DNA of 7,533 bases, taken from assembly GCA_944358225.1 (NCBI GenBank), contig CALVQP010000055.1, forward strand, positions 1-7,533. Direction: 5' to 3'. A program made the position numbers and the translations under genes. The first letter of the stretch is position 1. Each line of letters begins with the position of its first letter. This stretch comes from an uncultured Bacilli bacterium (GTDB lineage: Bacteria > Bacillota_I > Bacilli_A > RF39 > UBA660). The notes under the pieces are model-generated. The model did not search any database and was not told the origin of the DNA. It worked only from the letters and a program-made list of their open reading frames with translations. Below are positions 1 through 5,320 of this stretch, in pieces.

Positions 1-1789
1 GAACTGGTTTACATTTATTTTTTGCTTCTTTTAAAGCTAAACTGGCAGCAATTTTGAAAGCCATTTCTGATGAGTCAACATCATGATATGAACCATCATA
101 TAAAGTTGCTTTAACATCAACTAGTGGATATCCAGCTAATATTCCGCCTGCCATTGCTTCTTGTAATCCTTTGTCGGTTACAGGAATATATTCACGAGGA
201 ACTACGCCACCAACAACAGCATCAACAAATTCATAGCCTTTTTCGTGATTTGGTTCAAATTTAATCCAAACATGACCATACTGACCGCGTCCACCTGATT
301 GTTTGATATATTTACCTTCACACTCACCTGCAACAGTAATGGTTTCACGATAAGCAACTTGTGGTTTACCTTTGTTACATTCAACGTTAAATTCGCGTTT
401 CATACGATCGACTATTACGTCTAAATGTAATTCTCCCATACCAGAAAGAACTGTTTGGCCAGTTTCTGCATCAGTTTTAACGCGTAAAGTTGGATCCTCT
501 TCAACAAGTTTTTGTAAAGCAATAGCCATCTTATCTTGATCATTTTTGCTTTTTGGCTCTATTGCAATATCAATAACTGGTTCAGGGAATTCCATACCTT
601 TCATAATACAGAAATTCTTTTCATCACATAATGTATCAGCAGTAGTCGTATTTTTTAATCCTACAGCTGCGGCTATTTCTCCAGTATAAACTTCGCTAAT
701 TTCTTTTCTTTGATTAGCATGCATTTGTAGTACACGACCAATTCTTTCTTTTTCATTTTTAGTAGAGTTTAAAACATATGAACCACTTTTTAATACTCCA
801 GAATAAACTCTAAAGAAAGATAGACGTCCTACAAATGGATCAGTCATTATCTTAAATGCTAAAGCTGTAAATGGTTCTTTATCACTTGGATGTCTAAATA
901 CATCATTACCGTCTTTATCTACACATTCAATCGCTTCAACATCAGTTGGAGCAGGTAAATAGTCAATTACGGCATCAAGTAATAATTTAATACCCATATT
1001 ACCTAAAGCTGTGGCACAAAGTACGGGAAAGAATTCAACTGCAAGAGTAGCTTTTCTTATAGCTTTTTTTAATACCTCAGCAGATATTTCTTCTCCTTCT
1101 AGGAAAGCCATCATTAAATCTTCGTCTGAATCAGCTACGGCTTCAATTAGCATTGTACGATATTCTAAAGCTTTATCACGCATGTCTTCAGGAATTTCAA
1201 TTTCTGTAGGGTTTTCTTCTTGAGCTCCATCATATTGATAAGCTTTCATTGTTACTAAATCAATGATTCCATTAAATTCACTTTCAGCCCCGATTGGCAA
1301 TTGAATAGCAGCTCCATTAGCACCTAATCTTTCTTTAATTGTTTTTAAACTAAAGTAAAAATCGGCACCTAATTTATCCATTTTGTTAGCACAAATCATT
1401 CTTGGAACTTTATATTCGTTAGCTTGGCGCCAGACAGTTTCAGTTTGAGGTTCAACTCCGGCTTGAGCATCAATTAAAGCAATTGCGCCGTCTAATACTC
1501 TTAAGGAACGTTGAACTTCGATTGTGAAATCTACGTGACCTGGAGTGTCTATAATATTAAAGCGATATCCTTTCCAGTGAGCGGTTGTTGCGGCACTAGT
1601 AATTGTAATACCTCTTTCTTTTTCTTGTTCCATCCAGTCCATTTGAGACTCACCATCATGAGTTTCACCAATTTTATGAGTGATTCCAGTGTGGAAAAGT
1701 ACTCTTTCTGTAGTAGTTGTTTTTCCGGCATCAATATGAGCCATGATTCCGAAATTTCTGATTTTATCTATAGATACATCTCTTGCCAT
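1..1789 (-). CDS. fusA: Elongation factor G (EF-G), C-terminus cut off by window edge
   Basis: This is the ribosomal translocase, a GTPase that moves tRNA and mRNA through the ribosome after peptide transfer and helps recycle ribosomes. It begins MARDVSIDKIRNFGIMAHID. The G domain shows the P-loop AHIDAGKTTTT at residues 17-27, the switch I stretch ERGITITSAATT near 58-69, DTPGH at 81-85 and NKMDK at 135-139. Later blocks are also canonical: LPAPTDVEAI, MTDPFVGRLSFFRVYSG, GMGELHLDVIVDRMKREF, SGGRGQYGHVW and GGVVPREYIP. About 596 residues are present and the frame is open to base 1. Bacterial EF-G is about 690 residues, so roughly 95 C-terminal residues (most of domain V) lie outside. The ATG follows AGGTGATATAG, whose AGGTG overlaps the rpsG stop codon; only 9 bases separate the genes, which suggests translational coupling. 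It is the third gene of the str operon. Nothing suggests a ribosome-protection resistance paralog. Confidence 0.98.
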   Translation of the reverse strand, partial: MARDVSIDKIRNFGIMAHIDAGKTTTTERVLFHTGITHKIGETHDGESQMDWMEQEKERGITITSAATTAHWKGYRFNIIDTPGHVDFTIEVQRSLRVLDGAIALIDAQAGVEPQTETVWRQANEYKVPRMICANKMDKLGADFYFSLKTIKERLGANGAAIQLPIGAESEFNGIIDLVTMKAYQYDGAQEENPTEIEIPEDMRDKALEYRTMLIEAVADSDEDLMMAFLEGEEISAEVLKKAIRKATLAVEFFPVLCATALGNMGIKLLLDAVIDYLPAPTDVEAIECVDKDGNDVFRHPSDKEPFTALAFKIMTDPFVGRLSFFRVYSGVLKSGSYVLNSTKNEKERIGRVLQMHANQRKEISEVYTGEIAAAVGLKNTTTADTLCDEKNFCIMKGMEFPEPVIDIAIEPKSKNDQDKMAIALQKLVEEDPTLRVKTDAETGQTVLSGMGELHLDVIVDRMKREFNVECNKGKPQVAYRETITVAGECEGKYIKQSGGRGQYGHVWIKFEPNHEKGYEFVDAVVGGVVPREYIPVTDKGLQEAMAGGILAGYPLVDVKATLYDGSYHDVDSSEMAFKIAASLALKEAKNKCKPV

Positions 1790-1798
1790 CTATATCAC

Positions 1799-2266
1799 CT
1801 ACCATCTATAATGAGCAAATGCTTTATTAGCTTCTGCCATTTTGTGAGTATCCTCACGTTTTTTCACAGCACCACCTGTTGATGCTGCTGCATCGATAAT
1901 TTCAAACGCCAACTTTTCAGCCATTCCTTTACCGTTTCTAAGTTTAGCATAATTTACTAACCAACGTAAGGCTAAAGTTTGCGCGCGATCTTCACTAACT
2001 TCGATTGGTACTTGATAGTTAGATCCACCAACACGACGAGTTTTAACTTCTAATGCTGGTTTAATATTTTCAAGTGCTTGATTATACACTTCAATTGGGT
2101 CTTTACCAGTCTTTTCTTTGATTATATCGAAAGCTTCATATAAAATTCTTTGAGCAGTTCCTTTTTTTCCATCTTGCATAATTTGATTAATTAATTTACT
2201 AACTACTTTAGAATTATATATAGGATCTGGTAAAACATCTCTTTTTACTGCACGTCTTTTACGCAT
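1799..2266 (-). CDS. rpsG: 30S ribosomal protein S7
   Basis: S7 is a primary assembly protein that nucleates the head of the 30S subunit on the 3' domain of 16S rRNA and lines the E site. The 155-residue product has the usual bacterial length. It starts MRKRRAVKRDVLPDPIYNS and contains VSKLINQIMQDGKKGTAQ, the beta-hairpin block VKTRRVGGSNYQVPIEV near residues 74-90, RAQTLALRWLVNYA and a C-terminal KMAEANKAFAHYRW, all typical of the family. The ATG is preceded by GGAAGGAGAAACATT, a good Shine-Dalgarno. It lies 22 bases after rpsL and 9 bases before fusA in the str operon. The short rpsL-rpsG gap leaves no room for the large S7 autoregulatory structure known between these genes in E. coli, so any feedback here must act elsewhere, for example in the rpsL leader (inference). 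Confidence 0.98.
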   Translation of the reverse strand: MRKRRAVKRDVLPDPIYNSKVVSKLINQIMQDGKKGTAQRILYEAFDIIKEKTGKDPIEVYNQALENIKPALEVKTRRVGGSNYQVPIEVSEDRAQTLALRWLVNYAKLRNGKGMAEKLAFEIIDAAASTGGAVKKREDTHKMAEANKAFAHYRW

Positions 2267-2288
2267 AATGTTTCTCCTTCCTCATTTT

Positions 2289-2699
2289 TTACTTAGGTCT
2301 TTTTGTACCATATTTACTACGGCCTTGTTTTCTATTTTGCACTCCTTGAGTATCTAGAGCACCACGAACAATGTGATAACGAACACCGATAAGGTCTTTA
2401 ACACGTCCACCACGTACTAATACAACACTATGTTCTTGTAAGTTATGTCCTTCACCTGGAATATAAGTATCAACCTCACGACCATTTGAAAGTCTAACAC
2501 GAGCAAACTTACGTAATGCTGAGTTTGGTTTTTTTGGAGTACGAGTTCCTACACGTGTACAAACACCACGTTTTTGAGGACTATTAGTATTTGTTTCTTT
2601 ACGAGTCATACTATTAAATCCTTTGTTTAAAGCAGGACTTTTACTTTTTTGACTTTTACTTTTTCTTCCATGTTTTACTAGTTGATTAATTGTTGGCAT
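2289..2699 (-). CDS. rpsL: 30S ribosomal protein S12
   Basis: S12 sits at the decoding centre at the 30S/50S interface and controls tRNA selection fidelity; it is the classical streptomycin-resistance protein. The product is 136 residues, close to the Bacillus length, with the Gram-positive-type insertion near residues 27-40. Landmarks are PQKRGVCTRVGTRTPKKPNS (41-60), EGHNLQEHSVVLVRGGRVKD (83-102) and GRSKYGTKRPK at the end. The lysines equivalent to E. coli Lys43 and Lys88 (here Lys56 and Lys101) are intact, and so is Asp102, the site of methylthiolation by RimO where that enzyme exists. Residue 104, equivalent to E. coli Pro91, is Ile (codon ATC, bases 2388-2390), which is unusual. The start ATG has the strong site GAGAGGAGGATAAT. 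It is the first gene of the rpsL-rpsG-fusA operon, behind its own promoter and a structured leader of about 87 bases. Confidence 0.98.
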   Translation of the reverse strand: MPTINQLVKHGRKSKSQKSKSPALNKGFNSMTRKETNTNSPQKRGVCTRVGTRTPKKPNSALRKFARVRLSNGREVDTYIPGEGHNLQEHSVVLVRGGRVKDLIGVRYHIVRGALDTQGVQNRKQGRSKYGTKRPK

Positions 2700-2787
2700 A
2701 TTATCCTCCTCTCAATATACACACATCCTGGTGTATCATACATCCTATTAAATTTGATTCTACCGCGGCAGAATCAAGATTTAAAAC
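2700..2787 (-). promoter_or_regulatory. Structured 5' leader of the str operon
   Basis: The region between the predicted transcription start (about 2787) and rpsL holds two inverted repeats. Hairpin 1 has 8-bp arms TTGATTCT/AGAATCAA at 2754-2777 around an 8-base centre that includes the palindrome CCGCGG, GC-rich in an AT-rich neighbourhood. Hairpin 2 has 6-bp arms ATACAC/GTGTAT at 2717-2736 and ends just upstream of the Shine-Dalgarno. A 7-base direct repeat (AGGATGT on the coding strand) occurs at 2740-2746 and 2723-2729. Neither hairpin is followed by a T-run, so this is not a terminator. A role in feedback by S12 or S7 is plausible but is inference. Confidence 0.5.
2701..2739 (-). other. 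Possible 12-codon upstream ORF in the rpsL leader
   Basis: A short frame beginning ATGATACACCAG encodes 12 residues (MIHQDVCILRGG). Its TAA stop lies one base before the rpsL ATG and partly overlaps the rpsL ribosome-binding site. An AGGA lies 3 bases before the ATG, which is closer than usual, so translation is doubtful. If translated, ribosomes terminating at the TAA would sit on the rpsL initiation region. This may simply be chance in a structured leader. Confidence 0.2.
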
Positions 2788-2793
2788 ATAAAT

Positions 2794-2822
2794 AATATAT
2801 CATTTCTAATTTGGCTCGTCAA
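2794..2822 (-). promoter_or_regulatory. Promoter of rpsL-rpsG-fusA
   Basis: On the minus strand a -35 box TTGACG (2817-2822) and a -10 box TATATT (2794-2799) are separated by exactly 17 bases. A TG one base upstream of the -10 makes it an extended -10. The -35 box overlaps the TGA stop codon (2819-2821) of the upstream membrane-protein gene, so no spacer DNA separates the two transcription units. The transcription start is expected near 2787. Confidence 0.85.
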
Positions 2823-3181
2823 GAATTTTTGGCATAATTTTTAGTTTTGTATTCTGGACAATTTATATATCCCTTATACTTGTACACTCCATTGTCTTTT
2901 TTTAAAGTAACATAACCATCACATGAAGCGTTTTCTACTTCAAATTCATCGACAAGTTTAGCATCTTGTAACTCTTTTAAAGTTATTTCTACTGTTTTAT
3001 TATCTTGAGGGTATAGAAACGATGTTTCCACGTATTTTTGAGCTTTATTCACTAAATCTTCTTCCATGTCTGTATATATTTTATTCTTTTTATTAAAAAG
3101 AATTCCAAATATCGTCAGTAGTATGACTATACCTAGGAGTATTGCTCCCCAAAGAATACTAATCATTTTCATTTGTTTCAT
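2819..3181 (-). CDS. Small single-pass membrane protein with C-x20-C extracytoplasmic domain (paralog of preceding gene)
   Basis: I do not recognise a named family. From the preferred ATG the product has 120 residues: a short Lys-rich N-terminus, one hydrophobic segment at about 7-29, then a soluble domain starting KIYTDMEEDLVNKAQKYV (34-51). Cys87 and Cys108 occur in the contexts CDGYV and CPEYKTKNY. The soluble domain aligns along its length with that of the gene upstream: IYTD, then a leucine-rich LKELQDAKL segment, C-x-GY, 20 residues, and C-x-x-Y-x-[TS]-K-x-Y. A disulfide between the two Cys outside the membrane is likely but inferred. Several ATGs are in frame from 3205 down. I chose 3181 because AAAGGA lies 10 bases before it; the ATG at 3190 is too close and 3205 has no such site. 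It overlaps the preceding gene by 23 bases and ends in TGA inside the rpsL promoter. Confidence 0.75.
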   Translation of the reverse strand: MKQMKMISILWGAILLGIVILLTIFGILFNKKNKIYTDMEEDLVNKAQKYVETSFLYPQDNKTVEITLKELQDAKLVDEFEVENASCDGYVTLKKDNGVYKYKGYINCPEYKTKNYAKNS

Positions 3182-3626
3182 TTTCTTCATATCCTTTACT
3201 AACATAATTTGAGCACTTTAAATACGGATTACTAATAATTTTTTTATTTTCTACACTAATTATGGTATATCCCGTACACGCTTTTTGATCTACTGGATCT
3301 TTTAAAATCTGGAGTAAATCGCTTTCTATTAATTTAGATAATGGCACTTTTATTTTGGTGTTATTCAAATCTTTTTCATAATATATATATATATATGTTA
3401 TGGTTCGGCTTTTCATTTCTTTTTCATAGTCAGTATATATTTGTTGCGCTTCGTTGACCGATTCCTCACTACCTGTATTTTCACTAGGAACAGAACGATG
3501 TGCATTTTCCTTTTGATTATAATAAACGTAAATATTAATACTAGTTATGAGTAAAAAGGCAAGTAATATGCAGATGTAAATAACCATGGCAGTTACTCCA
3601 AATCCATTTTTTTTAATTGGTTGCAT
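3159..3626 (-). CDS. Small single-pass membrane protein with prepilin-like N-terminus and C-x20-C domain
   Basis: The 155-residue product is not recognised as a named protein. It starts MQPIKKNGFGVTAMV, followed by a hydrophobic segment at about 9-34. KKNGF before a long hydrophobic stretch recalls type IV prepilin leaders, but the usual Glu at +5 of the mature protein is missing. A polar linker (39-62) leads to a soluble domain beginning IYTDYEKEM at 63. Cys117 (CTGY) and Cys138 (CSNYVSKGY) have the same 21-residue spacing as in the downstream paralog, and the segment between IYTD and the first Cys is nearly the same length. The ATG follows AAAGGATAAAA, a good site lying within the end of the upstream gene, with a 14-base overlap, so translational coupling is likely. 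Codons 78-82 are a run of eight AT dinucleotides. A surface or pilin-like role is inference. Confidence 0.8.
   Translation of the reverse strand: MQPIKKNGFGVTAMVIYICILLAFLLITSINIYVYYNQKENAHRSVPSENTGSEESVNEAQQIYTDYEKEMKSRTITYIYIYYEKDLNNTKIKVPLSKLIESDLLQILKDPVDQKACTGYTIISVENKKIISNPYLKCSNYVSKGYEENETNEND
3381..3396. repeat. (AT)8 dinucleotide tract inside a coding region
   Basis: Eight uninterrupted AT units fall in the middle of the second membrane-protein gene and encode the stretch YIYIY (residues 78-82). The unit length is not a multiple of three, so gain or loss of one unit would shift the frame before the conserved Cys module. Confidence 0.9.
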
Positions 3627-3873
3627 TTTTATCCTTTATAAAAAATGGTCCAATTTCAGTTGCCGTTAATTGATCATTTTCATAGTATTTATTAACTTTG
3701 TATCCAAGTCCAATACAAGTTTGAGTTTTTTTTGTTCCATAATTTTGGGTAGTATTTTTCAGACAAAATCTAGGTTCTTTATTGTCTTTAACAGCTAAAA
3801 AATCCATAATAACTATTCCCAACCAAGCTATTACCGCAAGCGTAAAGATAATACCAATAATTTTTTTTATCAC
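3613..3873 (-). CDS. Small membrane-anchored protein with C...GLGYKV motif
   Basis: The 86-residue product begins MIKKIIGIIF and has one hydrophobic segment at about 4-26, with no lipobox. A short soluble domain follows: Cys37 in RFCLKN, Cys53 in QTCIGLGYKVNKY (51-63), and a C-terminal EIGPFFIKDKN. The GLGYKV and IGPFF blocks resemble short membrane-anchored or secreted hypothetical proteins I associate with Firmicutes, but I cannot give a function. The start codon is GTG. It was chosen because AAAAGGAGGAAGTAAAAA lies just upstream and no ATG fits. It is the first gene of an overlapping three-gene cassette behind a TATAAT promoter. The two Cys could pair outside the membrane (inference). It is not an obvious paralog of the two genes that follow. 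Confidence 0.8.
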   Translation of the reverse strand: MIKKIIGIIFTLAVIAWLGIVIMDFLAVKDNKEPRFCLKNTTQNYGTKKTQTCIGLGYKVNKYYENDQLTATEIGPFFIKDKNATN

Positions 3874-3901
3874 TTTTTACTTCCTCCTTTTCTTTTACTT
3901 A

Positions 3902-3930
3902 ATTATACTTGAAACAATAAAAAAACACAA
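3902..3930 (-). promoter_or_regulatory. Probable promoter of the three-gene membrane-protein cassette
   Basis: On the minus strand a perfect -10 box TATAAT (3902-3907) lies 17 bases from a weak -35, TTGTGT (3925-3930). The predicted start is near 3895, about 22 bases before the GTG, leaving just room for the AAGGAGG ribosome-binding site. The poor -35 suggests moderate strength or activator help (inference). Confidence 0.65.
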
Positions 3931-3991
3931 TTATTTTAAATTGGTTGCAATACTTTTGAAAACTAAGTTAATGTGAACTAAAAGATCTCTT

Positions 3992-4031
3992 TATAAAATA
4001 GTGATTTTGGACAAGACTTGATCATTTTATA
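3992..4031. repeat. AT-rich inverted repeat
   Basis: Arms TATAAAAT (3992-3999) and ATTTTATA (4024-4031) are perfectly complementary around a 24-base centre. It lies upstream of the membrane-protein cassette promoter and after the methyltransferase terminator. The arms are pure AT and the loop is long, so a chance origin is quite possible. The rest of 3931-4052 shows nothing else I can support. Confidence 0.3.
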
Positions 4032-4052
4032 GTTTTTTCATTTATAGTATGT

Positions 4053-4076
4053 AAAAAGAAGATTTTCAGCTTCTTT
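4053..4076 (-). terminator. Probable terminator after the methyltransferase gene
   Basis: On the minus strand the sequence AAAGAAG-CTGAAAAT-CTTCTTT followed by further T residues forms a 7-bp stem with an 8-base loop and a short T-run. It starts about 10 bases after the methyltransferase stop codon. The stem is AT-rich, so termination may be partial. Confidence 0.5.
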
Positions 4077-4085
4077 AGTAATCAC

Positions 4086-4721
4086 TTAACTTTTAGAATT
4101 ATTATTTTTTTCTAAAAGGGCAATAAAATGCAAGTTATTATTAAAAATAGTGCCAAATCTTCCACCATATAGTTTTATATCACTTTTAATTTTAATTATA
4201 TTTAGATTGTTGTCGGCAAATAGTTTTTTCCACTCTTCTTTTGTTAAATAATTATAAGGAAGATTTATATCTAAGTAACTATTCCCAACATAATCCATTA
4301 ATCTTAATTTCAAGTAAGATAATAATCCTGTTTTGATATGATCTTTTATAATTATATATTTACTACTAACTCTTGTTAGTTCAGCCATAATTGAATCGAT
4401 TGATTTAGTGTGGTGTAATACATCAATAACCATAACTGTATCAAACGATGAATCTTTGTAAGGTATTTTGGTTCCGTTATATTTAGTGATATTAATGTAA
4501 GAGTGTGATCGCAGTAGAACATCAATTCCATCAATTTTAATATTTTTATTCTTTTTCATGATATTACTATCAATCAATCCGTCTCCACAACCTACATCCA
4601 AAACGTTTTTTGAATGTTTTAATAACGGTAGTAATATTTTTGATAAATTTTCAACTCTTCCAGAATAAATAAATTTATTATGAATTTTTTTTATTATTTT
4701 TTTCATATTTACACTTAACAT
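4086..4721 (-). CDS. Class I SAM-dependent methyltransferase, substrate unknown
   Basis: The 211-residue product has a Rossmann-fold SAM-methyltransferase core of the Methyltransf_11 type. Motif I is VLDVGCGDG (40-48). The second strand ends IDGIDV with acidic Asp67. IPYKDSSFDTVMVIDVLHHT (86-105) covers the motif II/III region. A C-terminal KEEWKKLFADNNL helix and LHFIALLEK strand match the family. No NPPY/NPPF motif is present, so it is not an N6-adenine or N4-cytosine DNA methylase, an Erm-type enzyme, or the RsmC enzyme often found next to rplL in Firmicutes. Small-molecule, lipid or peptide substrates are all possible. The first ATG has no clear ribosome-binding site; an ATG at 4706 (MKKIIKK, 206 residues) is preceded by a weak AAGTG and may be the true start. 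It has its own promoter and terminator and is unusually rich in Asn, Lys and Ile. Confidence 0.85.
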   Translation of the reverse strand: MLSVNMKKIIKKIHNKFIYSGRVENLSKILLPLLKHSKNVLDVGCGDGLIDSNIMKKNKNIKIDGIDVLLRSHSYINITKYNGTKIPYKDSSFDTVMVIDVLHHTKSIDSIMAELTRVSSKYIIIKDHIKTGLLSYLKLRLMDYVGNSYLDINLPYNYLTKEEWKKLFADNNLNIIKIKSDIKLYGGRFGTIFNNNLHFIALLEKNNNSKS

Positions 4722-4802
4722 TCACATAGAAATTATTAATCTATTAAATTGATCCTTTCTATATTATTTTGGGATTCTAATACTCTTAATAGAAGAAGTA
4801 TA

Positions 4803-4831
4803 TATATAATATAAAAATCCATAAGTCTCAA
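4803..4831 (-). promoter_or_regulatory. Probable promoter of the methyltransferase gene
   Basis: On the minus strand TTGAGA (4826-4831) and TATATA (4803-4808) are separated by 17 bases, giving a start near 4796 and a leader of roughly 75-90 bases. A perfect TATAAT also occurs at 4855-4860 but lacks a good -35 at 16-18 bases. I see no recognisable riboswitch in the leader. Confidence 0.55.
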
Positions 4832-4895
4832 TTATCTAAGTTTTAAATTACATAATTATACTTAAAGCAAAACCATAATAGAAACAGTTTATTTA

Positions 4896-4930
4896 TTATA
4901 AAAGTCACAATCTTATTGTGACTTTTATAA
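4896..4930 (-). terminator. Strong stem-loop terminator of the rplJ-rplL operon
   Basis: A perfect 16-bp inverted repeat (arms 4896-4911 and 4915-4930, 3-base loop) begins 8 bases beyond the rplL stop codon. On the minus strand the second arm contains TTTT within ...GTGACTTTTATAA and is followed by AT-rich sequence. The arms are symmetrical, so it could also stop transcription from the other direction. It separates rplJ-rplL from the methyltransferase unit. Confidence 0.85.
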
Positions 4931-4938
4931 ATCTTAAT

Positions 4939-5304
4939 TTAAGCTAATTCTACAGTAGCTCCAGCTTCTTCTAATTTAGCTTTGATTTCATTAGCTTCAT
5001 CTGCACTGATATTTTCTTTAATGTTTCCGCCTTTGTCAGCTAAACCTTTAGCTTCAACAAGCCCTAAACCTGTAATTTCACGGATAACTTTAATTACAGC
5101 AATCTTAGCTGCTCCAGCTTCTTTTAATACTACAGTTTTTGTTGTGTTTTCTTCTACAGCAGCTTCTGCAGGAGCAGCAGCTACAACAGCTGCAGATGGA
5201 TCTACTCCAAATTCTTCTTTCATAGCGTCAACTAATTCTTTAACTTCAAGAATAGTCATTTCTTTTAATCCATTAATGAAATCTTCCTTATTTAATTTTG
5301 CCAT
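4939..5304 (-). CDS. rplL: 50S ribosomal protein L7/L12
   Basis: L7/L12 is the multicopy stalk protein that recruits translation GTPases (EF-Tu, EF-G, IF2, RF3) and stimulates their activity; dimers bind the C-terminal helix of L10. The product has 121 residues, the usual length. Its N-terminal dimerisation domain is MAKLNKEDFINGLKEMTILE, followed by an Ala/Val-rich hinge (about 38-50). The C-terminal factor-binding domain shows GAAKIAVIKVIREITGLGL and ends IKAKLEEAGATVELA. Two small departures stand out: the usual TEFDV at the start of the C-terminal domain is replaced by NTTKTVV, and the loop after EAKGLADK is GGN rather than a proline-containing turn. The ATG follows AGAAAGGAAAGATAAAA. It lies 16 bases after rplJ, and translation of both is probably linked. 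A strong terminator follows. Confidence 0.98.
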   Translation of the reverse strand: MAKLNKEDFINGLKEMTILEVKELVDAMKEEFGVDPSAAVVAAAPAEAAVEENTTKTVVLKEAGAAKIAVIKVIREITGLGLVEAKGLADKGGNIKENISADEANEIKAKLEEAGATVELA

Positions 5305-5320
5305 TTTTATCTTTCCTTTC

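Noticed and set aside
1511..1882. Plus-strand open frame of 123 codons
   Set aside because: It lies antisense across the start of fusA and the end of rpsG, has no ribosome-binding site, and its product is Ser/Phe/Cys-rich, as expected from the reverse of conserved coding sequence.
3181..3205. Longer start (ATG at 3205) for the third cassette gene
   Set aside because: It has no ribosome-binding site; AAAGGA lies downstream of it and is best placed for the ATG at 3181.
3782..3976. Plus-strand hydrophobic frame of 64 codons
   Set aside because: It is antisense to the membrane segment and promoter of the 86-residue protein; reversed AT-rich membrane-coding DNA commonly yields hydrophobic frames.
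4086..4721. Erm-like rRNA or restriction-type DNA methyltransferase
   Set aside because: There is no NPPY/NPPF or DPPY catalytic motif, the fold blocks match generic Methyltransf_11 enzymes, and no endonuclease or specificity gene lies nearby.
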